A program made the position numbers and the translations under genes. Below are positions 41,656 to 49,381 of a DNA stretch of 49,381 nucleotides, in pieces. Every line of letters begins with the position of its first letter. Position 1 is the stretch's first letter. The notes beneath the pieces are model-generated. The model ran no database searches. It was not told where the DNA came from and saw only the letters and a list, made by a program, of their open reading frames with translations. Source of the stretch: Chloroflexota bacterium (GTDB taxonomy: Bacteria; Chloroflexota; Anaerolineae; Anaerolineales; Villigracilaceae); contig JAIOAQ010000024.1 of assembly GCA_019873735.1 (NCBI GenBank), positions 1-49,381 on the forward strand, read 5' to 3'.

Positions 41656-42294
41656 TTATTCGATCAATCCGTGCTCGCGCGCATACCGCACCAGTTCCAC
41701 GCGGCTTTGCAGACCAAGCTTTCCACATAAGTTGGCGCGGTGACTCTCCACCGTGCGGACACTGATGCTCAATTTCTCACCAATTTGACGATTCGTGTAT
41801 CCCTGCACAATCAATTTAAGTACTTCAACCTCGCGCGGGGTGAGCACTTCGGCAGGTTGAGTCATCGTGACGGGCGCTGGAACTTCGTCCTTGATGAGCA
41901 AGCGCATCATAGATGGGTCAACATACAGGTGGCCGCGCAGGATGGTATGAATGGCAGAAATCAATTCTGCCTCCGCGGCGCGTTTCAAGATGTAACCCGA
42001 TGCGCCTGCTTTCAATACGGCTCGGAGCAATGCTTCGTCTTCATGCAGAGTGAGGATCAGGATCCGCAGATCAGGAAATCGCGGAGCAAGTTTTTTGGTG
42101 ACAGCAATGCCATCCAGGTCAGGCATGCTCAGGTCAAGGACGAGTACGTTCGGTTGGAATTTTTCGACCAGTTCAATGGTCTCGTAGCCGCCCGTCGCCT
42201 CGCCGACCAGTTCCATACTCGATTCGGAACGAATAAGGGTGCGCAATCCCGTGCGAACAATCGCGTGGTCATCAGCAATGAGGACTTTAATCAT
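41656..42294 (-). CDS. NarL/FixJ family response regulator
   Basis: 212 residues. Receiver domain with acidic pocket Asp8/Asp9, phosphoacceptor Asp54 (VLDLSMPDLDG) and Lys104 (YILKRAAEAE). A LuxR-type helix-turn-helix occupies about 148-205 (LTPREVEVLKLI, NRQIGEKLSISVRTVESH). Its start overlaps the stop of the sensor kinase gene by eight bases, so the pair is co-translated. The first downstream promoter belongs to the BMP transporter operon, the most likely target. Confidence 0.95.
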   Translation of the reverse strand: MIKVLIADDHAIVRTGLRTLIRSESSMELVGEATGGYETIELVEKFQPNVLVLDLSMPDLDGIAVTKKLAPRFPDLRILILTLHEDEALLRAVLKAGASGYILKRAAEAELISAIHTILRGHLYVDPSMMRLLIKDEVPAPVTMTQPAEVLTPREVEVLKLIVQGYTNRQIGEKLSISVRTVESHRANLCGKLGLQSRVELVRYAREHGLIE

Positions 42295-44332
42295 GGCAAG
42301 GCACCTCGGCTTTTATAACCGTTCCTTTCCCCGGCGAACTCTCAATAGTGAACGTTCCTCCCAACATTTCAATCCGTTCCCTCATGCCAAATAATCCAAT
42401 CTGATCTTTCATCACGGCAGAGGCAGGAATAAAGCCGATGCCGTTATCCTCCACAATTGCACTTACACGTCCATTGGCCTGGTTGAGCAAAACATCTACG
42501 CGGGTGGCGTTGGCATGAAGGATCACATTCGTCAACGCCTCCTGCACGATGCGGAAAAGCGCAGTTTCGACCTCAATGGGCAGCCGCCGGTCGCCTATGC
42601 CTACCGCTTCGAACTCAACCTTGATGGCGTTTTGGCGGCTGAATTCTCGGATAAATTGTCCCAGTGCAGTCACGAGGCCAAGATGATCAAGGCTGGCAGG
42701 TCGAAGGTTGACCGCCAGGCGGTGTAAGTTTTCCTGAATCATGTTTGCGGTTCGTTTCAATTCGACCACGCGTGCCTGAATTGCGGCAGGGTCGTTTGCC
42801 TCGCGTTCCAAAAGTCCAAGTTGCACCGTCAGCGCGGCGAGTAGTTGCCCCGATTCGTCATGCAATTCGCGTGAGAGTTGGAGTCGCTCATTCTCCTGCA
42901 CGGTCATCAACCTCTGAGAGAGGGCGTGCAACTGACGGTTTGTTGTTCGAACTTCATCGAGTAACCAGGCATTTTGAATAGCAACCGCCGCAAGGTTTAC
43001 AAAAGACTGGATCAAGATGCATTTGTCTTCCGAAAAGAAATCCTTGCGTTTGCTCAGCATCTTGAGCATGCCAATAGGCTGACCGCTAAATATTAGCGGA
43101 TAGGCAGCATATGCATGATAAGGTGTGTCCTTGCCGCTCGAAAGCCCGTCAATCGTTTTGATCAAAGCACTTTCAGATTGTGATTCGCGTTCCCAGTGTC
43201 TCTTTTGGGCGATCACCCCCTCAAGAGATATTCCCTGAAAAGCAGACGGGCGAGCATCTTCATCTTCTTCGCGGCTGGGTATATCAACCCAAGCCACGTC
43301 TAAGCCCAAACGTGTCACTGCCAAACGGCAGATGGTTTGATAGATACTGGAGATTTCAAAAGTATCTAAAAATGTGCGGGACGAATCGTTCAGTGTGGCA
43401 AGTTCCTCAGCGCGGCGCTGGACTTCCTGCATGGCATTGCGACGCTCAATAGTCGCAGCGGCAAGGACTAGCCCGGTCAGTGAAACAACCGCAGTAAACG
43501 TCTGCAGGAGAACCAGGCTATCGTTAATTGACTCCATGGAGAATGGTCCTAATCCTTGTACCGTTCCCCAGATGGCAATGCCCGAAACAACAAAAATTGC
43601 CAGCGTCGCCCCGTGTTGTTCCAGCCTAAGCGACGCCCAGATAATGAATGGAAAGACCAAGTAGATCAAGGCTTGATGAAAAATTCCATCAGGCGGCTTG
43701 CTTCCAAATACGTACCATGTTACAAAGACCAGCAAAGCAAGAAGAATGGCGCCTTCCAGATATTGTCTGTTATTTGAGCGCAAAGACGGAGGTTTTGCCC
43801 AAACCAGCAAAGCAGGTGCAACAACAAACGCGCCGAGCAAATCACCGATCCACCATGTTGTCCATATCGCCTCAAATACAGACCAATTAATTCGTCCTGT
43901 CAAGAGCAGGGTGATTGCGCCAATTGTCGCACTTATGCTTGTGCTAAACACAGAAACAGCCGCCAGCCCCACTGCATCGCGGATGCGATCCATCGCGTTT
44001 TGGAAACCAATGAAACGTTTCAACAGATACGCCCCTGCAAGCGCCTCAAGCGTATTGCCGATCGTAAGACCCACAGAAACAGCAGGATTTGCCCCCGTGA
44101 GCAGCGATCCCAGTAACACACCAAGGCTGATTCCGGGCCAAATTTTATAGCCAAAAATCAATAGCGCTGCTAAAGCGATTCCCGTAGGCGGCCAGACTGG
44201 CGACGTATTGAACTGCACATAAGCCATCTTTAGCCCCACGCGCGCCGCAAGGTGATAGATCACAGCGAGCACAAAGATCTTTAGCAAATAGGCCAAGACA
44301 GATTTGGCGTTTCGAAATAGAGTAGGTCTCAT
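42287..44332 (-). CDS. MASE1-GAF sensor histidine kinase (NarX-type catalytic core)
   Basis: 681 residues. Residues about 10-300 form a MASE1 membrane sensor domain with eight or so helices (FNTSPVWPPTGIALAALL is the family signature). A GAF domain follows (about 330-470), then a HisKA_3 dimerisation region with phosphoacceptor His491 (SRELHDESGQLL) and an ATPase domain (RIVQEALTNVILHANA, DNGIGF, GLFGMRERIEMLGG). MASE1 sensors respond to unknown, often small or aromatic, signals. The ATG at 44332 has no ribosome site but a perfect TATAAT nine bases upstream, indicating a nearly leaderless mRNA. Forms a two-gene unit with the response regulator. Confidence 0.92.
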   Translation of the reverse strand: MRPTLFRNAKSVLAYLLKIFVLAVIYHLAARVGLKMAYVQFNTSPVWPPTGIALAALLIFGYKIWPGISLGVLLGSLLTGANPAVSVGLTIGNTLEALAGAYLLKRFIGFQNAMDRIRDAVGLAAVSVFSTSISATIGAITLLLTGRINWSVFEAIWTTWWIGDLLGAFVVAPALLVWAKPPSLRSNNRQYLEGAILLALLVFVTWYVFGSKPPDGIFHQALIYLVFPFIIWASLRLEQHGATLAIFVVSGIAIWGTVQGLGPFSMESINDSLVLLQTFTAVVSLTGLVLAAATIERRNAMQEVQRRAEELATLNDSSRTFLDTFEISSIYQTICRLAVTRLGLDVAWVDIPSREEDEDARPSAFQGISLEGVIAQKRHWERESQSESALIKTIDGLSSGKDTPYHAYAAYPLIFSGQPIGMLKMLSKRKDFFSEDKCILIQSFVNLAAVAIQNAWLLDEVRTTNRQLHALSQRLMTVQENERLQLSRELHDESGQLLAALTVQLGLLEREANDPAAIQARVVELKRTANMIQENLHRLAVNLRPASLDHLGLVTALGQFIREFSRQNAIKVEFEAVGIGDRRLPIEVETALFRIVQEALTNVILHANATRVDVLLNQANGRVSAIVEDNGIGFIPASAVMKDQIGLFGMRERIEMLGGTFTIESSPGKGTVIKAEVPCHD

Positions 44333-44341
44333 AGTGTAATT

Positions 44342-44347
44342 ATTATA
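44342..44347 (-). promoter_or_regulatory. TATAAT promoter of the sensor kinase operon, nearly leaderless
   Basis: A perfect TATAAT on the minus strand is followed by nine bases and the ATG. The expected transcription start leaves only about two bases before the start codon. The -35 region is poor. Confidence 0.6.
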
Positions 44348-44637
44348 TGGGACGTGGGCAGGCAAATAACTGGCAAGTTATCCCATTCCGGAAATGACAA
44401 ATATCCTCGATTTTTCACCTGTTTATTTGTGCCTCTACTCCACCTTTCTGCCACAGCATATCCAAGTCAATGGCATTTCCCAGTCTCGCCAGTATCAGCA
44501 GCAAGGGTTTTATTTTGGCGCAAGATTTGACTGCTTCATCGATGAATGTAAGGTAAAATCGCTCAGGTTTGCAGGAACAGACTCGCCTTTACCATAGTTT
44601 CCCTTTGAATAGCCTGAATCGCCCGAAAGGAAAGTTG

Positions 44638-44651
44638 CCCCTTGGGGGCAC
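44638..44651 (+). other. Right copy of 14-bp direct repeat (possible attR, tRNA-Glu 3' fragment)
   Basis: CCCCTTGGGGGCAC is identical to bases 32136-32149. By chance, one specified 14-mer is expected far less than once in a window of this size. A hairpin-T-rich terminator begins ten bases downstream in tRNA orientation, as expected if this spot originally followed the intact tRNA gene. Confidence 0.5.
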
Positions 44652-44660
44652 CTCTCTTCA

Positions 44661-44700
44661 AACCTTCCCCTGCTTTTCATCGGGGAAGGTTGTTTATTTA
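44661..44700. terminator. Hairpin terminator, possibly the original tRNA-Glu terminator
   Basis: AACCTTCCCC and GGGGAAGGTT pair perfectly over 10 bp around an 11-base loop, followed on the plus strand by GTTTATTTA. No plus-strand gene precedes it, apart from the tRNA fragment. It could also end the minus-strand NACHT operon, whose last stop is about 108 bases away. Confidence 0.7.
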
Positions 44701-44798
44701 AGGCTTGGCAACAAACAAAACTACCAGGAAACCTCGGCACTACGGCGCCCCGCCCTTGCAACATACCGTTCGCCGTCCGGTCAGCATGGAATCCTGTG

Positions 44799-47648
44799 CT
44801 ATACGCCTCGGAGACTCATCCCCTCATACGCCAGTTGCGCCGGATATAGCAAGCGGTCGGGGTCGGCAGTGAGGGGCAGGCCGAGAGAGGGGGCAATCGC
44901 CCGCCACAGGCCACGGGCAGAAGAGGCAGCAGGAGACTGCAAAGGATGGGTGCTTTCGGCCAGGCGCGGCTCCAGGGTGCGGCGGAAGGAAGAGGCGGTT
45001 TGCTGCAAGGCCCGCTGCGCCTGCTCTCGCCAATCCGAAGGAAGAGATTCCTCGCGCAGCCATTCCAGCAGCAGAGCCACAGCGACGCCCTGCACCAGGA
45101 AAAAGCCACCAGGCAACGCGCTGCTTTCTCCCTTGCGGCGCCATAATTCCACCTGGCGCGAAACAACAAACCTAATCGGAGACGGGCGCAGAGTCTTGAG
45201 TGCCGTCTGAAATACATCTTGCCGCACAGGGCGCCCGCGCCCCCAGGCCAGCAGCGCTGCCGCTTGTGTGAGCGCATCGGGACTTTGGGAAAAAATATCC
45301 GATAGAATCTGTCTCTGCACCTCATCAAACGCTACCCCGTGAAACAAGAGATGGAGAAGAGAAAGCGTCACCAGCCGCCGCCGAGAGGACATCTCATCCG
45401 GCGGCAGCCCATTGCGCCGCAGCGCGTCAAAGAGCGCGGGCAGGGCTTCGGGCGAGGGATAGGTCTGCGCCAGGTTGGGCAGGGCAATTTGCTGCACTTT
45501 GGCCGGGGAAAGTTCAAGCGAAAACAGGCGTTCGGGCAAATGTGCAGGGGCGAGCAGCATCGTCTCCAGCAGAGAGATGGCATCGGGCGGGAAAGGCCGC
45601 AGGCGGGTCAGGGAATCGAGCAGGGCACCGACGAGCAGGTTTGCTTCGCGGGATAGTTCGGTCAGGAAATGGTCGGATTCGGCCCAGGCGCGTCCCATCT
45701 CAACCGCCAGGTCGAAGAGGCGGGCGAGGAGCAAAACCGCCCTGGCGGGCGAAAAATGCCGCGCCGAAACGGCCAGGGCGCGGCGGAAGGGCGCACCGCA
45801 ACGCACTCCGCCGGCAGGCAGCAGGTCTTCGGCAAACAGGATGCGGGTCAGGAGCGGATGGGCGCGGGCGGCGCGGGCCTCGGCGGATTCCCCCTCCCTG
45901 GCGGGCGTCACCGGCCGGGGCAGGAGTTCGATCAGCAGACGGTACAGTTCCTCTTCTCCGGCCGGGCGTTCCAGCAAGCGAATCGCCCTGTGCAGGCGTT
46001 CTTTCAAGCGCTGCCCGGTCTGGAGCGGATCGGCAGAATGCAGCAGCAGGCAGGCGCCCAAGAGAGCAGGGTCGAGTTGCGGCAGGAGGAGCGCGCTTGA
46101 AACCAATTCATCCAACAAGGCAGAGACGCGGCTCAATCCATCCTGCTCAGTCTCGGCAAAGCGCTCCTGCAGTTTGGCCAGACGGCGCAGGAAATGGCAA
46201 AAGAGCGCGTGCCTGGAAAGCAGCCAATCCAGGGGGAAATCGGGACGGCGTGCGTCGGGGTTGAGCAGCACGGGCAGGGCGGCGTTGACAAAAGCCGCCT
46301 GATGTTCAGGCGACAGGTCGGCGCCCTGCTTCGTCAACGCATCGTACAGGGTGAAAAGCGCGCGCTGCACCGGAACGGTCTCGGCCTGCTGCATCAGGTT
46401 CGGCAGGCGCATCTCGCAGGTGAAGGTCAGTTTCCGCACCTGCCTCAGCACTTGAAACGGCCATTCGGCGGCAGGGTCGGCGCGGATCTGTGCCAGCAGG
46501 GCCTGAAGCGCTTGGGTGGAAAGCGCCAAGGATGCCAGGGGCAGGCCTTCCTGGGCCTCCGGCGATTCAAAGCGGGTAAAATCCTGCCTTTTCAAAAGAT
46601 CCGCCAGGTCACTCAGCCGGTGCGGATGCCGCAGAACGGCAGACAAAGCCTCCAATAAAACCCGTTCGGCCTCCCAATCCGTTTGCCAGGAAGGCCGCAG
46701 GCGCAACGCAGAAAAAGCACGCAAAAAATCGGGAAAGAGACTTTCCTCCCAAAAGGCCAGCCGGGCGAGCAGCAGGGCGATCGTTTGACGGCGCATCTCT
46801 TCCAGGCGGGTGCGCGGCTCAGGGCCGATTTGCTCTGCGAGGCGCGTCCCAGGCCGAGGCAGGGAGTCAGCCGAATACCGCTCCGCGGCGGTGTGCGAAG
46901 CCCGGTAAGGCGGATAGCGGTCGAAATCCCCCCAGGCCTGCACCTGCCGGGCCAGTGAAAGACACTGCGAGGCAGAAAGCCGGGCGCGAGTGAGCAAACG
47001 CCCGATAGCGGTGACGGCTTCCAGTGGAAAGAGTGGGGAGCGCCGCGTCCATTCCTCCAGCAAGGCTAAAATGGACTCAAACTCCTGCTCAGGCAGCGGC
47101 TCACCCGGCGGCCAGAGCAGGCTCAAGCCGTTGACGCTAAAGCGAAAGTCGGGAGAATCCGGGCGGGAAAGCGCCGTGCGGGTGAGAAACGAGAGAACCG
47201 GGATCAGCCAGCGCGCCGTCCGCTGACGAAGGCCGGGCCGATTTTCCAAATCTCGGTGTAGCAGATACTGAACTTCGTCCTTCAACCCGGCAATGAACCA
47301 GCGGAACATGAGGGCGCGGGCGGGAGGAATCTCCCTCAAAAGGCGCAGAGCGCGCTCCAGGTCTTGCTGCGGAACGGGCGGGGTGCGTTCCGCGAACGGG
47401 TTCGCCTCGTCGGGGCTGAATATCTGCAGCAGGAAGCCCTCGTAAAGTTCCACCAGCAGGCGGCGGGTCATGCTCAGGACGGCGGCTTCTATTTCGCCCG
47501 CTTCCCCCAAAGAGTCACCCCAAAACTCCCGCAAACGCTGTGCCAGGCGCAGCAAAGCCAGCAGGCGGGCGTTCTCTTCTGAGAGAGGCGGCAAGGCCTG
47601 CAGGTCTTCCAGAATCAGCGGCGGGAGGTCATGCCGGTTGACGGGCAT
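44799..47648 (-). CDS. Large helical protein of unknown function, partner of the NACHT ATPase
   Basis: 949 residues without any domain I recognise. The sequence is Leu-, Ala- and Arg-rich and almost wholly helical, with amphipathic repeats reminiscent of HEAT/ARM-like solenoids but no clear periodic motif. There is no signal peptide, membrane segment or nuclease/protease signature. The ATG at 47648 lies within the end of the NACHT gene (20-base overlap) with GGAAGG eight bases upstream, so the two products are made together. High G+C composition matches the NACHT gene. It could be an effector, a sensor arm or a scaffold for the ATPase. Confidence 0.75.
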   Translation of the reverse strand: MPVNRHDLPPLILEDLQALPPLSEENARLLALLRLAQRLREFWGDSLGEAGEIEAAVLSMTRRLLVELYEGFLLQIFSPDEANPFAERTPPVPQQDLERALRLLREIPPARALMFRWFIAGLKDEVQYLLHRDLENRPGLRQRTARWLIPVLSFLTRTALSRPDSPDFRFSVNGLSLLWPPGEPLPEQEFESILALLEEWTRRSPLFPLEAVTAIGRLLTRARLSASQCLSLARQVQAWGDFDRYPPYRASHTAAERYSADSLPRPGTRLAEQIGPEPRTRLEEMRRQTIALLLARLAFWEESLFPDFLRAFSALRLRPSWQTDWEAERVLLEALSAVLRHPHRLSDLADLLKRQDFTRFESPEAQEGLPLASLALSTQALQALLAQIRADPAAEWPFQVLRQVRKLTFTCEMRLPNLMQQAETVPVQRALFTLYDALTKQGADLSPEHQAAFVNAALPVLLNPDARRPDFPLDWLLSRHALFCHFLRRLAKLQERFAETEQDGLSRVSALLDELVSSALLLPQLDPALLGACLLLHSADPLQTGQRLKERLHRAIRLLERPAGEEELYRLLIELLPRPVTPAREGESAEARAARAHPLLTRILFAEDLLPAGGVRCGAPFRRALAVSARHFSPARAVLLLARLFDLAVEMGRAWAESDHFLTELSREANLLVGALLDSLTRLRPFPPDAISLLETMLLAPAHLPERLFSLELSPAKVQQIALPNLAQTYPSPEALPALFDALRRNGLPPDEMSSRRRLVTLSLLHLLFHGVAFDEVQRQILSDIFSQSPDALTQAAALLAWGRGRPVRQDVFQTALKTLRPSPIRFVVSRQVELWRRKGESSALPGGFFLVQGVAVALLLEWLREESLPSDWREQAQRALQQTASSFRRTLEPRLAESTHPLQSPAASSARGLWRAIAPSLGLPLTADPDRLLYPAQLAYEGMSLRGV

Positions 47649-49164
47649 AGGCGCGGCCTTCCAGACCGTCGAGCAAAGGCCAGATTTCCTCCCAGTCGGG
47701 GTGCTGACCCAGGTGTTGACGCAGGCGGCGCACCGCTTCCTCCTGACCCTGCCGCCGCGCCAGGTAGAGGAAGCGCGCCACGCCATAGGCCTGAAAAGCG
47801 GCGAAGGGGAAATGCAGTCCGCCGCCGAAATCGTCCTGCTCCAGCAGTCCTGTTTGCTGCCAGAAGGCCAATGCCTGAGCGGATTCGGCGGCCTCTACGG
47901 ACGGAGCAAAGGACACCTGCTCCTGCTCGACAGGGGAAGCGAAGGTCCGCCAGGCGGCCAGGCTCAACGCCTCCAGCGCCTGCGAATCGTCCAGTGACGG
48001 AGCGGCTTCTTTCGTTCGTTCCCACTCAATCGTTTTGTGCAGGAAATATTCCAGCAGGGCGGCGCGGCGGCGCAGGGTGGTCAGAACGCGCAGGTTCTCC
48101 TCGAAATCTCCGGCACGGCAGGCCAGCAGGACAAAGAGGGTGACATAAAAAGGAGTGGCGAGGGGATGCAGCATCTCCAAGGCCTGCTCCAGCCGCTCCA
48201 GGCGATTTTCCAACTCTGCTTCGGTCAGGGGAGAATCAGCCCAAAGCGCTTTCGCCAGTTGAAAGGCCAGCCGGCGCAGATCGGGTTGACGGTGGAGCGA
48301 GAAGGACTCGAAAAGGTGGAGGAAACGGTAGGGGCGGGAACTGACCAGCAGCGGGTTGCGGCGGAACGGTTCGGTCTCCCATTCGGCGGCCAGAGAGCGG
48401 AAGAAATTCAGCCGTTCAGACTCCTGAGCGCGGTACTCGTCCAGCGCATCCAGCAGGATGAAGGCGCGGCCTTCCTCCAGGGCGCGGCGCAGCAGGCGGG
48501 AGAGCAAACGCGGGTTGAAGTCCAGTCGTCCGTAGGGGCGGGCAGCCGCCTGAGCGAGGGCGGAAAGCAGGTCACGCTCGGCGGTCCAAAACTGCGCAAG
48601 CCGCCGGGCGGGCAGGTAGAACGGCAGCAATTCCCCCTCACGGGGATAAAAATAGCCCGACCGGGCGGCATAGACCCAGGTCAGGTGCTGCAGCGTGGTG
48701 CTTTTGCCCTGTCCCAGGCCTCCCAGCAGTGCCCGCGGGCGGGAGGAGACGAACCAGCCATCGGCCGGGGTGAGGGTCTCGCCGCCAGGAGAGAGGACGG
48801 GCAGCGGGACATAGAGCGCGGAAAGGTCAAAGGAAAATCCGGCTGCGAGCGGAAAGCGCAAGCGGCCATAGAACTGCGCCGCCTGTTCCAGGTAGCGCTG
48901 CGCCGCGGCTTCCTCCGAGAGATTTTCTTCCTCCCAACTGCGCGCCAGCCAGCCGCCATCGTGCAGTACGAGATTATCATCGCCGAGGACGATGACGCTG
49001 TTGCTGACATCCCCCTGCACGCGCACCAGGCGAACCTCGCGAAGCGGGCCGCGTTCCTGCAGCAGTTTCAAGATGGCCTGCAGGTCTTGTCCCTGGCGGA
49101 TTTGCTCCTCGAGCAGGGCGCGCAAGGTTTCGGTTGGGTCAGATGATGAAGGCAGGGCGCTCAT
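47629..49164 (-). CDS. NACHT-type STAND ATPase
   Basis: 511 residues. NTPase core: Walker A GGLGQGKST (148-156), Walker B FILLDALDE (235-243, with the acidic pair typical of NACHT) and sensor-type LLVSSRPYR (272-280). A winged-helix-like and helical region follows to the end. The N-terminus (residues 10-65) has a short helix pair and GDVSNSVIVLGDDN, a strand motif often seen between effector-associated domains and NACHT modules in bacterial STAND proteins; no toxin domain is attached. ATG 49164 is chosen; a TTG at 49200 with AAGG upstream is possible. STAND ATPases act in anti-phage defence or signalling. Confidence 0.82.
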   Translation of the reverse strand: MSALPSSSDPTETLRALLEEQIRQGQDLQAILKLLQERGPLREVRLVRVQGDVSNSVIVLGDDNLVLHDGGWLARSWEEENLSEEAAAQRYLEQAAQFYGRLRFPLAAGFSFDLSALYVPLPVLSPGGETLTPADGWFVSSRPRALLGGLGQGKSTTLQHLTWVYAARSGYFYPREGELLPFYLPARRLAQFWTAERDLLSALAQAAARPYGRLDFNPRLLSRLLRRALEEGRAFILLDALDEYRAQESERLNFFRSLAAEWETEPFRRNPLLVSSRPYRFLHLFESFSLHRQPDLRRLAFQLAKALWADSPLTEAELENRLERLEQALEMLHPLATPFYVTLFVLLACRAGDFEENLRVLTTLRRRAALLEYFLHKTIEWERTKEAAPSLDDSQALEALSLAAWRTFASPVEQEQVSFAPSVEAAESAQALAFWQQTGLLEQDDFGGGLHFPFAAFQAYGVARFLYLARRQGQEEAVRRLRQHLGQHPDWEEIWPLLDGLEGRAYARQPA

Positions 49165-49278
49165 ATCGCGACTCGGACAAGCCGATATCAAGGAACTCAA
49201 AGGAAAGCCTTAATTCTCCTTCGTGTACTTTGAGCCCTTTGTGGTGGAAAATTCTTCACAAAAAGCAAGGTGTTGACT

Positions 49279-49351
49279 CTTATAATTTCGTACCTCTAAC
49301 AATCTTGTAATTCTGTACCTTTACAATCTTATCATTCCATACCCTTACGCC
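49279..49351. repeat. Three degenerate 24-25-bp direct repeats upstream of the NACHT operon
   Basis: Copies begin at 49279, 49304 and 49328 and share CTTrTmATTyyrTACCyyTA on the plus strand. They lie 115-190 bases before the NACHT start codon in an A+T-rich pocket, where operon promoter and operator sites are expected. The sequence between them and the gene (49205-49260) contains words of the dispersed repeat family (CCTTCGTG, CCCTTTGTGGTGGAAAATTCTTCAC). Confidence 0.6.
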
Positions 49352-49381
49352 AGACAGGGCAAGGACAGCTGGATGGGGACG

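Larger units (their letters stand above)
44333..44798. other. Noncoding gap at the right border of the low-G+C block
   Basis: No gene is supported: small frames here have no recognisable product or ribosome site. It holds the kinase promoter, the second copy of the tRNA-Glu 3' end (44638-44651), a plus-oriented terminator-like hairpin immediately after it, and the 3' flank of the helical-partner gene. Composition changes from A+T-rich to G+C-rich across it. Confidence 0.6.

Noticed and set aside
44394..44597. Plus-strand small frame between the kinase promoter and the repeat
   Set aside because: No ribosome site, no recognisable product, and located in the border gap that holds the tRNA fragment and hairpin.
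44799..49164. NACHT pair as part of the tRNA-Glu element
   Set aside because: It lies outside the second direct repeat and has the high G+C of the left flank, unlike the enclosed block, so it is treated as a separate locus.

Overview
The window looks like chromosomal DNA from a Chloroflexota bacterium, most likely class Anaerolineae. This is inferred from gene content and style, not from a marker gene: Thr-Pro-rich secreted or anchored proteins, a one-pass Ser/Thr kinase, M29 and M42 aminopeptidases, a Thermotoga-type glucan phosphorylase, a LutABC-type lactate oxidation locus and a BMP-type ABC transporter. There is no phage structural gene, transposase, CRISPR array or rRNA. Most of the window is G+C-rich. 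The block from about 32.2 to 44.6 kb is visibly poorer (hand-counted 60-base lines at 41.0 and 43.7 kb are near 40-43%, against about 65-80% for lines in lutBC and the NACHT pair).

Layout. 0.3-5.5 kb, minus strand: a membrane methyltransferase, then an apparent operon of M29 aminopeptidase, YfcC-type carrier and M14-like DUF2817 protein. 5.7-9.5 kb, plus strand: a YvcK-like gluconeogenesis factor with a probably leaderless start, then gap and pgk separated by an unusual foldback of 8-bp units. 9.6-16.9 kb, minus strand: three M42 aminopeptidase paralogues, a Thr-Pro-rich anchored protein, an M50-like membrane metalloprotease, and tpiA downstream of a Ser/Thr kinase. 17.2-24.8 kb: a GNAT-like protein (minus), then on the plus strand a ROK sugar kinase (probably leaderless), a class III aminotransferase, a GAF-PAS histidine kinase, a second M29 aminopeptidase and an ankyrin protein. 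24.9-32.0 kb: a bactofilin-like membrane protein, a UPF0316 membrane protein, glucan phosphorylase, and lutA with a lutB-lutC fusion.

At 32.08 kb lies tRNA-Glu(CTC). Its 3' end, CCCCTTGGGGGCAC, recurs as a 14-bp direct repeat at 44.64 kb. The two copies bracket the low-G+C block, which suggests an island integrated at the tRNA, although no integrase is visible. The block encodes one functional unit, all on the minus strand: a MASE1 histidine kinase and NarL-type regulator, a complete BMP-family ABC importer (ATPase, two permeases, lipoprotein), then DUF2877, DUF1116 and FdrA proteins and a 61-residue protein. DUF2877/DUF1116/FdrA correspond to the E. coli YlbF/YlbE/FdrA set linked to oxalurate-oxamate carbamoyl transfer in allantoin fermentation. 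The inferred job is sensing, import and phosphorolytic cleavage of a ureido or purine-type compound. Right of the second repeat, high-G+C DNA resumes with a two-gene NACHT ATPase plus 949-residue helical partner cassette, preceded by three degenerate 24-25-bp repeats.

A family of short dispersed, foldback-prone sequences (motifs such as CTTTGCG..TTGCGTTA and CACAAAGG..CCTTTGTG) occurs in many intergenic gaps. One member lies in frame inside the lutB part of the fusion gene.
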